The notes: generated by a model from the letters alone, not told the origin. 9,183 nt of DNA from Chitinophaga pinensis (GCA_943323675.2 CALPIR020000086.1:1-9183), one strand, 5' to 3'; shown: positions 1 through 7,153, numbered from the stretch's first letter. Numbers and translations are program-made.

Positions 1-2
1 AA

Positions 3-515
3 TACAATAGATACAATAACAATTATTACCAAAAATATACTGAAGATGAATACCGTAAACGTCAAGAACGTTTTTATAAAAAAAGCTATGAAGAAGAAGA
101 TTTGTACAACGGTGGATACCGTAGGAAAAATTATTCTTCATCAGAAAGCTATTATAATGGAGGTGGGCTAGGTATAGGTGGATTAAATTCTAAATCAACC
201 TCAAGATTTGGCGGAAACAACATACCTACACCAATAAAGCCAAAAGATATTGATTTAGATAACAGAGACGTTGGAATTATTGATGGTATTGATAAATTGG
301 GTCAAGACGGAAAAGGAGGCGTAAGCAATTCTACCAATCCTGGACAAGGACGCGGTGAAATAGACCCGAAAGGTGACAAAAAAACCGAGGATGCACCGCC
401 ACCGCCTGATGAGCCAGACATACCCATTAACACTGCTATACCATTACTTATCTCAGGAGGATTAATGTTAGCAGGATTTAAATTGAATAAAATTAAAAAC
501 GCGTTAGTTAACTAA
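3..515 (+). CDS. Tyr/Asn-rich protein with C-terminal PID-CTERM-like sorting tail (5' partial)
   Basis: The reading frame is open from the window edge (first full codon at 3) to TAA at 513-515, giving 170 visible residues. The true start lies outside; the TTG at 102 is just a leucine codon inside the frame. The visible N-terminal part is rich in Tyr, Asn, Arg and Glu, for example YNRYNNNYYQKYTEDEYRKR. A Gly/Ser-rich and then acidic, Pro-rich linker follows (a PPPP run). The last 30 residues read DEPDIPINTAIPLLISGG, then a hydrophobic stretch and a Lys-rich end (KLNKIKNALVN). This matches the short PID-CTERM-type tail seen on many Bacteroidota exported proteins: a P-I-D/N motif, one membrane segment, and basic residues. 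Here it has PIN instead of PID. It is probably an exported, envelope-associated protein of unknown function. No enzymatic domain is visible, so no function is assigned. Confidence 0.
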   Translation, partial: YNRYNNNYYQKYTEDEYRKRQERFYKKSYEEEDLYNGGYRRKNYSSSESYYNGGGLGIGGLNSKSTSRFGGNNIPTPIKPKDIDLDNRDVGIIDGIDKLGQDGKGGVSNSTNPGQGRGEIDPKGDKKTEDAPPPPDEPDIPINTAIPLLISGGLMLAGFKLNKIKNALVN

Positions 516-524
516 CGCGTTTTT
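495..524. terminator. Bidirectional intrinsic terminator, perfect 30-bp palindrome
   Basis: The half-site AAAAACGCGTTAGTT (495-509) is followed at once by its exact reverse complement (510-524). The RNA would fold as a stem of about 13 bp with a TTAA loop. T-rich sequence follows on the plus strand (520-527), and five U's followed by more AT-rich sequence follow on the minus strand. It sits between two converging genes. It overlaps the last six codons and the stop of the left gene and ends 1 nt before the stop codon of the right gene, so it can serve both. Confidence 0.85.
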
Positions 525-525
525 T

Positions 526-2550
526 TTATTGATTATTAATATGGTGCCAAAAATCGGTTAGGCTGTTTGCTGGTAAGCCACAAGATTTATCAATACATCG
601 ATAAAAATTAACCGCCTCGGTTACTTGCTTATCAGCTAATAAAGGAATAGATGAATTGGCATAAACTACAACCGCTAACTTATTTGGCAAATATTGTTTA
701 TGTAGGTCTAACAAATAATTATTGGCCTCTTTTCCTACACAAACCAGTTGGTTAAAACCATTGTATTTAAACAATATTACTTGCAACCAATTGCTGTATC
801 CCATTGGATGTTTTTCTAATTTAGGTTGTATGCCCAAGATCATTCGCTCGCAAATCTCGTGGTATTTATCCTCATCAAACAAATAACCTATTTGCATTAA
901 ACATTTGGCTAAAATTGAATTTGAAGAAGAAATCACATCATCATTTACATCTATTTTTCTAGCAACCAATTGGCTATCTTGGTGCGATTTAAAATAGAAT
1001 AACCCCTTCTCATTATCATAAAACTGCTCGATACATTGGTCAAGTAACTGCTTCGCAAATAACAAATACTTTTCTTCGCTACTTGCTTCAAACAATCGAA
1101 TTAATGCTTCTATTGTGGTAGCATAATCTTCAGCAAATGCCTTAATGGTTGTACTTCCATTTTTGTGTATTCTAAATAAATTTTCATGCTGCCACATCTC
1201 CATCATTATAAAATCGGCAGCTGTTTTAGCACTTAACAAATAGTCCAAATTACCAAACACCAAATAAGCATCCGAGTAGGCTTTAATCATTAAAGCATTC
1301 CAAGACGTAATCATCTTATCATCCAACCCTGGCCTTATGCGTTTCGCTCTCGCATCAAGTAAAAGCTGATTGCACTTTTCAATCGTCAACTCAATATCGG
1401 CAATGTGCTTACCCGTGAGTTGTTCAAGTTCTTCATCAGTTCGTGTTTTATATAAAATGTTTGTACCATCCTCCCAATTTCCGTAGGCATCAATACTAAA
1501 ATATAAACCATACAAAGGGGCATCATCACCTAAAACATCTTGTATTTCTTTATAAGTCCACGTATAAAACTTCCCTTCTACTCCTTCACTATCCGCATCT
1601 AAAGCACTATAAAAATAACCTTGTTTGTGAGTTAGTTCACGCTTTATAAAGTGCAAGGTTTGATGTATGGTTTTTGCATACAATGGTTTGCCTGTAAGTT
1701 GATAGGCTTGTGCATATAAACTTACAAGTTGAGCATTATCGTAAAGCATTTTTTCGAAGTGGGGTACTTTCCAATAACTATCAGTACTGTATCTAGAAAA
1801 GCCTCCGCCAACTTGGTCATAAATGCCACCTTCAGCCATTTTATCTAGTGTTGTAACAACACCCTCTAATAACGAAAGGTCTTTAGTGTAGTGGTATTGA
1901 TTTAGAAATAACTCCCAGTTATTGGGCATAGGAAATTTAGGTGCCCAAGCATATCCGCCATATTGAATATCAAAGTTTTGCTTCCAATTATTAATTATAT
2001 CATAAACTTTACTCTTACTGATAAGTTTAGCATCGGGTTCACGAACCAACACATCTAATTTTCTGATACCAGCAGTTAATTCGGTGGCATATTGCATGGC
2101 TTCTTCCGTTTTATGTTCATAAAAATCCGCCAAAGATTTTAACACCTGCTCCCACTCCTGCTTGGGGAAATAAGTACCACCATGTATAGGTCTGCCATCG
2201 GGTAACGTAAAACAATTTAAAGGCCATCCTCCCCTACCGGTTAGTAACTGCACTGCATCCATGTATACTTGATCTACATCTGGCCTTTCCTCTCTATCTA
2301 CTTTTATGCATACAAAATGCCCGTTCATAATAGCAGCAGTATCTTCTTGCTCAAAACATTCTCGTTCCATAACATGGCACCAATGGCAAGCCGAATACCC
2401 AATACTTACCAAAACCAACTTACGCTCTCTTTTAGCCTTATCAAAGGCTTCATCACCCCACTCATACCAATCAACTGGATTATGGGCATGCTGCAACAAG
2501 TATGGACTTGAAGCATGAATTAATTTGTTGGTGTAATTTTTAGTTCCCAT
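526..2550 (-). CDS. Thioredoxin domain-containing protein, DUF255 (YyaL/SPATA20 family)
   Basis: This 674-residue protein has the usual full length of the family. The N-terminal thioredoxin-like domain (about residues 5-165) opens with the signature HASSPYLLQHAHNPVDWYEW. It carries a C55-H-W-C58 redox motif and a GRGGWPLN segment (105-112) holding the expected cis-proline. From about 180 the protein is an alpha/alpha-barrel resembling N-acylglucosamine 2-epimerase or glycosidase folds. Landmarks are GGYAWAPKFP (198-207), GGIYDQVGGGFSRYSTD (241-257), VPHFEKMLYDNAQL (262-275) and a Cys-containing C-terminus. No signal peptide is present, so it is likely cytosolic. The family is conserved from bacteria to humans, but its biochemical role is not established; a redox or sugar-related activity is inference. 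The ATG at 2550 gives the canonical N-terminus. No Shine-Dalgarno sequence is seen, which is normal for this phylum. It is divergent from yifB and convergent with the left gene. Confidence 0.95.
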   Translation of the reverse strand: MGTKNYTNKLIHASSPYLLQHAHNPVDWYEWGDEAFDKAKRERKLVLVSIGYSACHWCHVMERECFEQEDTAAIMNGHFVCIKVDREERPDVDQVYMDAVQLLTGRGGWPLNCFTLPDGRPIHGGTYFPKQEWEQVLKSLADFYEHKTEEAMQYATELTAGIRKLDVLVREPDAKLISKSKVYDIINNWKQNFDIQYGGYAWAPKFPMPNNWELFLNQYHYTKDLSLLEGVVTTLDKMAEGGIYDQVGGGFSRYSTDSYWKVPHFEKMLYDNAQLVSLYAQAYQLTGKPLYAKTIHQTLHFIKRELTHKQGYFYSALDADSEGVEGKFYTWTYKEIQDVLGDDAPLYGLYFSIDAYGNWEDGTNILYKTRTDEELEQLTGKHIADIELTIEKCNQLLLDARAKRIRPGLDDKMITSWNALMIKAYSDAYLVFGNLDYLLSAKTAADFIMMEMWQHENLFRIHKNGSTTIKAFAEDYATTIEALIRLFEASSEEKYLLFAKQLLDQCIEQFYDNEKGLFYFKSHQDSQLVARKIDVNDDVISSSNSILAKCLMQIGYLFDEDKYHEICERMILGIQPKLEKHPMGYSNWLQVILFKYNGFNQLVCVGKEANNYLLDLHKQYLPNKLAVVVYANSSIPLLADKQVTEAVNFYRCIDKSCGLPANSLTDFWHHINNQ

Positions 2551-2555
2551 CAGGG

Positions 2556-2563
2556 CAAAGCTA
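2556..2563 (-). promoter_or_regulatory. Possible -7 box for the DUF255 gene
   Basis: Read on the minus strand the bases are TAGCTTTG, a full match to the Bacteroidota -7 consensus TAnnTTTG. It lies only 5 nt upstream of the ATG, which would give a leaderless or nearly leaderless transcript. No TTG-type -33 element is found at the usual distance upstream, so the match may be accidental. Confidence 0.3.
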
Positions 2564-2582
2564 AGTATTGGTTAATAATATT

Positions 2583-2590
2583 TATATTTG
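2583..2590 (+). promoter_or_regulatory. Possible -7 box for yifB
   Basis: TATATTTG matches the Bacteroidota -7 consensus TAnnTTTG on the plus strand, 33 nt before the yifB start codon, in the 73-bp gap between the divergent DUF255 and yifB genes. The nearest TTG upstream (2568-2570) is too close for a standard -33 element, so support is limited to the -7 match and the location. Confidence 0.35.
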
Positions 2591-2623
2591 ATTTGTATAT
2601 AGTAATTAAACCTAGTAAGCCCA

Positions 2624-4168
2624 ATGCTAATTAAAACACACGGAAGTGCCGTTCATGGCGTTAATGCCGTAACCATCACAATAGAAGTTAATGTATCCAA
2701 TCAAGGTGTTGGCTATAGTTTGGTAGGATTACCAGATAATGCCGTAAAAGAAGGTCATCATAGAATTGAAACTGCTGTAAAAAATATGGGCTTAAAAATG
2801 CCACGTTTGCGAGTGGTTATTAATATGGCTCCTGCAGATATACGCAAAGAAGGATCATCCTACGATTTACCCATTGCATTAGGCTATTTGGCAGGCTCAG
2901 ATCAAATGCTTGGCGACAACTTAAATAAGTACATTATAATGGGAGAACTTGCTTTAGATGGATCGTTAAAGCCCATAAAAGGAGCCCTTCCAATTGCCAT
3001 ACAAGCACGCAAGGAAGGCTTTGAGGGATTTATTTTACCCAAAGAAAATGCACGAGAGGCAGCCATTGTAAACAACTTAAAAGTTTATGGTGTAGACAAT
3101 ATAAAAGAGGTGATTGATTTTTTTAACAATGAAGGAAACCTAGTACAATTTGAAATTGATACACGTGCTGAGTTTGAAAACAACCTACATAAAAACGAAA
3201 ACGATTTTTCGGATGTTCGCGGACAAGAAAATATAAAAAGAGCGTTAGAAATAGCAGCAGCAGGAGGACATAATGTAATACTAATTGGCCCACCTGGTGC
3301 AGGAAAAACAATGCTTGCAAAACGTTTGCCTAGTATACTTCCACCGCTTACTTTACACGAAGCATTAGAAACAACTAAAATACATTCGGTTGCTGGAAGA
3401 TTAAACAAGGAAACCTCATTACTTTATCAAAGACCTTTTAGAAGTCCACACCATACCATTTCTGATATTGCCTTAGTAGGTGGCGGAAATAATCCGCAAC
3501 CAGGTGAAATTAGTTTAGCCCATCACGGTGTACTTTTTTTGGATGAATTGCCAGAATTTAAACGCACGGTTTTAGAAGTGATGCGCCAACCACTTGAAGA
3601 AAGAAGAATCACCATTTCTCGTGCTAAATTCTCCATAGAGTACCCCTCTAGTTTTATGTTAATTGCTTCGATGAACCCCTGCCCGTGTGGATACTTTAAC
3701 CACCCCGAAAAAGAATGTGTTTGCGGACCTGGAATGGTTCAAAAATATTTAAGCAAGGTGTCAGGGCCGTTATTAGATAGAATTGACATCCACATAGAAG
3801 TAACTCCAGTTGATTTTGAACAGTTAACTGATACCAGAAAAGCAGAAAAAAGTGAAAGTATACGTGAGCGGGTTATAAGAGCGCGTGAAATACAAACGGA
3901 ACGGTTTACTGAAAATGAAGGCATACATAGCAATGCCATGATGAGTAGTACTAAAGTTAGAGAGGTTTGTCAAATAAATCCAGCAGGGCAAACACTTTTA
4001 AAAACAGCCATGAATAGACTACAATTATCGGCAAGGGCTTATGATAGAATTTTAAAGGTTGCACGCACAATTGCAGATTTAGATGCGAGTGATGAAATTA
4101 AAATTGAACACCTAGCCGAAGCCATTCAGTACCGCAGTTTAGATAGAGAAAGTTGGGGCGCAAATTAG
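2624..4168 (+). CDS. yifB: YifB/ComM family Mg-chelatase-like AAA+ ATPase
   Basis: The 514-residue length is typical. The N-terminal domain (about 1-170) has the S5/Lon-like fold with the family motifs HGVNAVTITIEVNVSNQGVG and YSLVGLPDNAVKE, and STDLPIAL-type sequence near 78. A linker leads to DVRGQENIKRALEIAAAGGH. The AAA+ core follows: Walker A GPPGAGKT at 222-229, RSPHHTISDIALVGGG (273-288), Walker B VLFLDELPEF (303-312), a likely sensor region ASMNPCPCGYF (349-359) and an arginine-finger segment LLDRIDIH (383-390). Four cysteines (354, 356, 365, 367) are arranged like the family's Cys cluster. The C-terminal Mg-chelatase helical domain covers about 410-510. In Vibrio and Haemophilus the ComM member is a hexameric branch-migration helicase used in natural transformation; that this gene does the same is inferred. 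Stop codon is TAG. The next gene converges on it 2 nt away. Confidence 0.97.
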   Translation: MLIKTHGSAVHGVNAVTITIEVNVSNQGVGYSLVGLPDNAVKEGHHRIETAVKNMGLKMPRLRVVINMAPADIRKEGSSYDLPIALGYLAGSDQMLGDNLNKYIIMGELALDGSLKPIKGALPIAIQARKEGFEGFILPKENAREAAIVNNLKVYGVDNIKEVIDFFNNEGNLVQFEIDTRAEFENNLHKNENDFSDVRGQENIKRALEIAAAGGHNVILIGPPGAGKTMLAKRLPSILPPLTLHEALETTKIHSVAGRLNKETSLLYQRPFRSPHHTISDIALVGGGNNPQPGEISLAHHGVLFLDELPEFKRTVLEVMRQPLEERRITISRAKFSIEYPSSFMLIASMNPCPCGYFNHPEKECVCGPGMVQKYLSKVSGPLLDRIDIHIEVTPVDFEQLTDTRKAEKSESIRERVIRAREIQTERFTENEGIHSNAMMSSTKVREVCQINPAGQTLLKTAMNRLQLSARAYDRILKVARTIADLDASDEIKIEHLAEAIQYRSLDRESWGAN

Positions 4169-4174
4169 CGCTAA
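4165..4174. repeat. 10-bp palindrome holding both convergent stop codons
   Basis: TTAGCGCTAA is its own reverse complement. It contains the TAG stop of yifB (4166-4168) and, on the other strand, the TAG stop of the alkyltransferase-like gene (4171-4173). It has no T-tract beyond it and is too short to be a convincing terminator, so transcription from each side may run into the opposite gene. Confidence 0.5.
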
Positions 4175-4524
4175 CCAAGATGTAACTCAACACAAGGATC
4201 CCAAAATACTTCTTTAAATTTTACTACTTCATCATTCATAACTACTACCCCATCTTGTGCTAATAACTCTTGCATACGGGTGGGTGTACCAAAATGGGAT
4301 TTTCCTGTTAGCAAGCCATTTCTATTCACAACACGCTGTGCTGGAACATCTGGTAAAGCATGGGCAGCATTCATTGCATATCCAACCATACGGCTACTTT
4401 TAGCCGTGCCTAAGTACCTGGCAATTGCACCATAACTGGTTACCCTTCCTTTAGGAATAAGTTTAACCACTTCATACACATCATGAAAAAAAGTTGATTG
4501 TTTGTTTGGCATGGCGTTATGCAT
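4171..4524 (-). CDS. Alkyltransferase-like (ATL) DNA-binding protein, MGMT C-terminal-domain family
   Basis: This is a 117-residue protein if translated from ATG 4524. It is the stand-alone DNA-binding domain of O6-alkylguanine-DNA alkyltransferases. Visible landmarks are IPKGRVTSYGAIARYLG (23-39, with the base-flipping Tyr31), SSRMVGYAMN (43-52, with Arg45 as the arginine finger), and VPAQRVVNRNGLLTGK (60-75). The active-site signature PCHR of true alkyltransferases is replaced by PAQR, so the acceptor cysteine is missing. The protein should bind alkylated guanine without repairing it and pass the lesion to nucleotide excision repair, as known for ATL proteins. Start choice: TTG 4530, ATG 4524 and ATG 4512 are all in frame. 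Family N-termini are short, so 4524 or 4512 is preferred over TTG. It ends against yifB with a 2-nt gap. Confidence 0.9.
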   Translation of the reverse strand: MHNAMPNKQSTFFHDVYEVVKLIPKGRVTSYGAIARYLGTAKSSRMVGYAMNAAHALPDVPAQRVVNRNGLLTGKSHFGTPTRMQELLAQDGVVVMNDEVVKFKEVFWDPCVELHLG

Positions 4525-4530
4525 AGGCAA

Positions 4531-4745
4531 GTATACTTAAAGAAAGTTAAGCAATCAATTATAATTGATATCAAAAAAACATCAAATCAAACTTAATAAA
4601 CAGGCTCTTTTCAAGGGCAAACAACCTGATTTGATATGATTTATATAAAATTAAAGCTGTAACAAAGTATACCGATAGATAAAATTTACATCCACTTATT
4701 TAATTCGGCATTTTGTAATACTGAATTTGGGTTAAATTCGCCCCT
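4531..4745. other. Divergent intergenic region with inverted repeats
   Basis: This stretch separates the ATL gene (leftward) from the TrpF-like operon (rightward) and must hold promoters for both. No coding frame is visible. It contains a perfect 16-bp palindrome, ATCAATTATAATTGAT, at 4554-4569. ATCAAATCA (4581-4589) is inverted as TGATTTGAT (4627-4635). Inside that pair a 6-bp stem is possible, GCTCTT (4604-4609) with AAGGGC (4613-4618) and one G-U pair. Close to the start codon, GAATTT (4723-4728) faces AAATTC (4734-4739). None matches a riboswitch I recognise. A good -33/-7 pair is not evident; TGAATTTG at 4722-4729 is one base off the -7 consensus. Confidence 0.45.
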
Positions 4746-5363
4746 ATGAGTTTTTTAACTAAAGTAAAATTTAGCAACGTGAACAACCTAAGTGATGCAC
4801 GTTATGCAGCCGCTGTTGGTATCGAGTATATTGGTTTTTGTTTTGATAAGTCTAACCCCGATTACATTGCACCAATCAAGGCAAAGGAAATGATTGATTG
4901 GATTACAGGCAGTAATATTGTAGCCGAATTTGGCAATCAATCAATTGAAGAAATAAAAGACATTAGTGAACTATTACAAGTTGATGCCGTTGAATTAAAT
5001 AACACTATTTTACCCGATGAACTTCCTCAAATTGGCAAAGCCATCATAAAAAAAATAGATGTAAACGCATATTCGCAAGAGCAACTTGCAAATGAATTGG
5101 AGGCCTATGCAAAGCATTGTGATGCATTTCATGTTTATGCATCAACCCAACCCGAAAATTATGATTGCGAACAATTGGTTGATTTATGTAAAAACTACAA
5201 AATCATTTGGGGATTAGCCATTTCAACTCAAACAGTCATAAACACCATCAATTCATTTAACCCCTTTGCAATACATGTTTCGGGAGGCTCAGAAGAAAAA
5301 GTAGGTATAAAAGATTTTGATGACTTGAATGAATTACTAGAAATAATTACCTTAGAAGAATAA
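4746..5363 (+). CDS. TrpF-like (phosphoribosylanthranilate isomerase-fold) protein lacking catalytic residues
   Basis: The 205 residues fit the length and (beta/alpha)8 pattern of TrpF. The N-terminus VKFSNVNNLSDARYAAAVGIEYIGF (7-31) aligns with the family's VKICGITxxEDAxxAAxxGADxxGF, and HVSGG...KVGIKD (177-190) aligns with the phosphate-binding DVSSGVE...PGxKD. The catalytic Cys of the KICG motif is Ser10 here and its Gly is Asn11. The catalytic Asp of the LLD segment appears as Tyr131 in DAFHVYAS, and the GGTG segment after it is absent. Classical isomerase activity is therefore unlikely. Automated annotation will probably still call it trpF, so no symbol is assigned. No other trp biosynthesis gene is nearby. 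It is the first gene of a three-gene operon, with mgtC starting 13 nt after its stop. Residual substrate and true role are unknown. Confidence 0.85.
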   Translation: MSFLTKVKFSNVNNLSDARYAAAVGIEYIGFCFDKSNPDYIAPIKAKEMIDWITGSNIVAEFGNQSIEEIKDISELLQVDAVELNNTILPDELPQIGKAIIKKIDVNAYSQEQLANELEAYAKHCDAFHVYASTQPENYDCEQLVDLCKNYKIIWGLAISTQTVINTINSFNPFAIHVSGGSEEKVGIKDFDDLNELLEIITLEE

Positions 5364-5376
5364 TTATTTAAACCAG

Positions 5377-6078
5377 ATGCACATTACAGAAATAAGTATT
5401 GGCACGTTTGAGCACCGCTTGTTATTGGCCTTTGTTTTAGGAACAATTATAGGCTTTGAAAGGCAATGGCGTCATAAAATGGCGGGTGTAAAAACAAACG
5501 CTTTAGTTGCTGGTGGTGCGGCTCTATTTATACTGTTATCAGAGAAAATTGTTGGCGACTCTTCGTCTGCTTCACGCGTTGCTGCAAACATCGTAACTGG
5601 TGTTGGTTTTTTGGGTGCAGGTGTAATGATGCGCAATGGTAATAGCATTAAAGGCATTAATACTGCTGCAACAATTTGGTGCTCATCTGCAATTGGTGCA
5701 CTTGCAGGATTAGGTTATTGGTACGAAAGTTTAGTAGGCACTGCCTTTGTTGTTGTTGGTAATATTTTACTACGACCAATAGGAGATAAAATTGATAATC
5801 GCATCAATCAGATTACAGAATCCGGGAACTCATATCTACTAAACATTTCATTGCAACAAGGTGCAATGGCTTTTGTTAAACATAGCTTAATAGATGCTGT
5901 TTCAGCAGAATCAACCCTTCATATTACAGCTATTCAAACCAAAGGCAACACTGAAATTATTGCTGATATTCACTCCCTTGATAGAAGACAAACAGACATA
6001 GAAAATATAGTAAATAAGCTTTCATCATTAAATGAGGTTACAGCTATAAAATGGGAGGAAGTAAAACCCGTAATTTAG
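5377..6078 (+). CDS. MgtC/SapB family inner-membrane protein
   Basis: The protein has 233 residues. The N-terminal MgtC domain has about five hydrophobic segments (roughly 13-29, 39-58, 70-88, 93-111, 115-133). It shows the family signatures IGFERQWRHKMAGVKTNALV (25-44), IVTGVGFLGAGVMM (72-85) and INTAATIWCSSAIGALAG (94-111). The last 80 or so residues form a soluble ACT-like domain, as in many longer MgtC proteins. The family is linked to Mg2+ limitation, acid tolerance and control of membrane ATP synthase in pathogens. In environmental Bacteroidota its role is less clear, and calling it a transporter would be unsupported. It begins 13 nt after the TrpF-like gene and its TAG stop is 1 nt from the anmK start, so the three genes are likely co-transcribed and translationally coupled. 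Confidence 0.93.
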   Translation: MHITEISIGTFEHRLLLAFVLGTIIGFERQWRHKMAGVKTNALVAGGAALFILLSEKIVGDSSSASRVAANIVTGVGFLGAGVMMRNGNSIKGINTAATIWCSSAIGALAGLGYWYESLVGTAFVVVGNILLRPIGDKIDNRINQITESGNSYLLNISLQQGAMAFVKHSLIDAVSAESTLHITAIQTKGNTEIIADIHSLDRRQTDIENIVNKLSSLNEVTAIKWEEVKPVI

Positions 6079-6079
6079 T

Positions 6080-7153
6080 ATGGCTGATATCAATAAAAAA
6101 AACAGCTACAAGGTAATTGGCGTCATGTCAGGAACTTCACTTGATGGAATGGACATTGCCTATTGCGAGTTAAATTTAATAGAGGAAAAATGGCAATATA
6201 AAATTGTAGCCGCTGAAACTATACCCTATAACCAAACATGGTTAATTAGGTTAAAAGAGTTACACAAACAACCCGCTTTTGTTTTTTCTAAAACAGACGC
6301 TTTTTACGGTAAATATATTGGGCAGCTTATTAATACTTTCATTGCTAAACATCAACTTCAAGTTGATTTTATAGCAAGCCACGGACATACCATTTTTCAT
6401 CAACCCGATAAAGGCTATACGGCACAAATAGGAAATGGTGCAAATATTTATGCCGAAACAGGCATAACAACCATTAATGATTTTAGAGTTGTTGATGTGG
6501 CTTTGGGCGGACAAGGCGCTCCGCTTGTGCCAATTGGAGATGAGTTACTTTTTAATGAATTTGATGGTTGCCTTAATTTAGGATGATTTAGCAACATTAG
6601 CTTTAAAAAAGAAAAACAGCGGGTAGCCTTTGATATATGCCCTTGTAATATTGTAATGAATCCAATTGCTAATCTATTAGGACTTGAGTATGATGATGAA
6701 GGTAAATTGGCTGCTCAAGGAGAAATTAACGACCAACTTTTAACCCAATTAAACGCCTTATCTTTTTATAATAAAACGACACCAAAATCATTGGGTACAG
6801 AGTGGGTAAGCGAACATTTTTGGCCAGTGGTTAAGCAGTATCAAATACCCCCAATTGATTTATTAGCCACACTTAATAAGCACATAGTACAACAAATAGT
6901 AATAATCATTAAGGCAAATAATTTAAAAAAAATATTAACCACAGGTGGAGGGGCGTTTAATAAATCGATGATTGATGATATAAATACACAAACACAAAAC
7001 GCACTGATCATTCCAGATAACCTTTTAATAAACTACAAAGAGGCCCTAATCTTCGGATTTTTAGGCGTTTTAAGATCAATAAAAACCAACAACAGTTTAA
7101 CACACATTACAGGCGCTTCAAAAGACAGTATAGGTGGTTGCATTTGGGGATAG
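6080..7153 (+). pseudogene. anmK: Anhydro-N-acetylmuramic acid kinase interrupted by an in-frame TGA
   Basis: AnmK phosphorylates and opens 1,6-anhydro-MurNAc to MurNAc-6-phosphate in cytosolic peptidoglycan recycling. The whole family sequence is present in one frame. It has VMSGTSLDGMD (15-25, ATP site), FIASHGHTIFHQP (97-109), INDFRVVDVALGGQGAPLVP (132-151, with the candidate catalytic Asp139) and CLNLG (164-168). Codon 169 is TGA (6584-6586). Translation then resumes in the same frame with FSNISFKKEKQRVAFDICP, TTGGGAFN (287-294), INYKEALIFGFLGVL and a TGA-SKD-SIGG-like end, stopping at TAG 7151-7153. The family has a second Gly after CLNLG, so a single GGA to TGA change explains the break. 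Total length of 357 codons is normal. No frameshift is needed. Recent nonsense mutation, readthrough or a sequencing error are all possible. An ATG at 6656 could restart a 165-residue C-terminal piece, which would lack the ATP-site lobe. Confidence 0.9.

Noticed and set aside
102..104. TTG at 102 as the start of the first gene
   Set aside because: The frame stays open to the window edge with the same Tyr/Asn-rich composition, so the codon is internal and the gene is truncated by the window.
2269..2518. Small plus-strand frames opposite the thioredoxin-like domain
   Set aside because: They are antisense shadows of the conserved CHWC region of the DUF255 gene and have no recognisable motif of their own.
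3085..3408. Minus-strand frames within yifB
   Set aside because: They lie opposite the Walker A region of a strongly conserved gene and look like translation shadows.
4746..5363. Part of a tryptophan biosynthesis operon
   Set aside because: Neither neighbour is a trp gene, and the catalytic residues of TrpF are missing.
6584..6586. UGA recoded as glycine (genetic code 25, as in Gracilibacteria/SR1)
   Set aside because: The residue expected is Gly, which fits that code, but about 2,700 other codons in the window contain no in-frame TGA, whereas code-25 genomes use it often. The proteins are clearly Bacteroidota.
6584..6586. Selenocysteine at the anmK TGA
   Set aside because: The family has Gly, not Cys, at this site, and no SECIS-like hairpin is evident directly after it.
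6575..6660. Frameshift as the cause of the split anmK
   Set aside because: Both halves are in the same frame (6080 and 6656 differ by a multiple of three) and the sequence between them translates to the expected family residues apart from the one stop.
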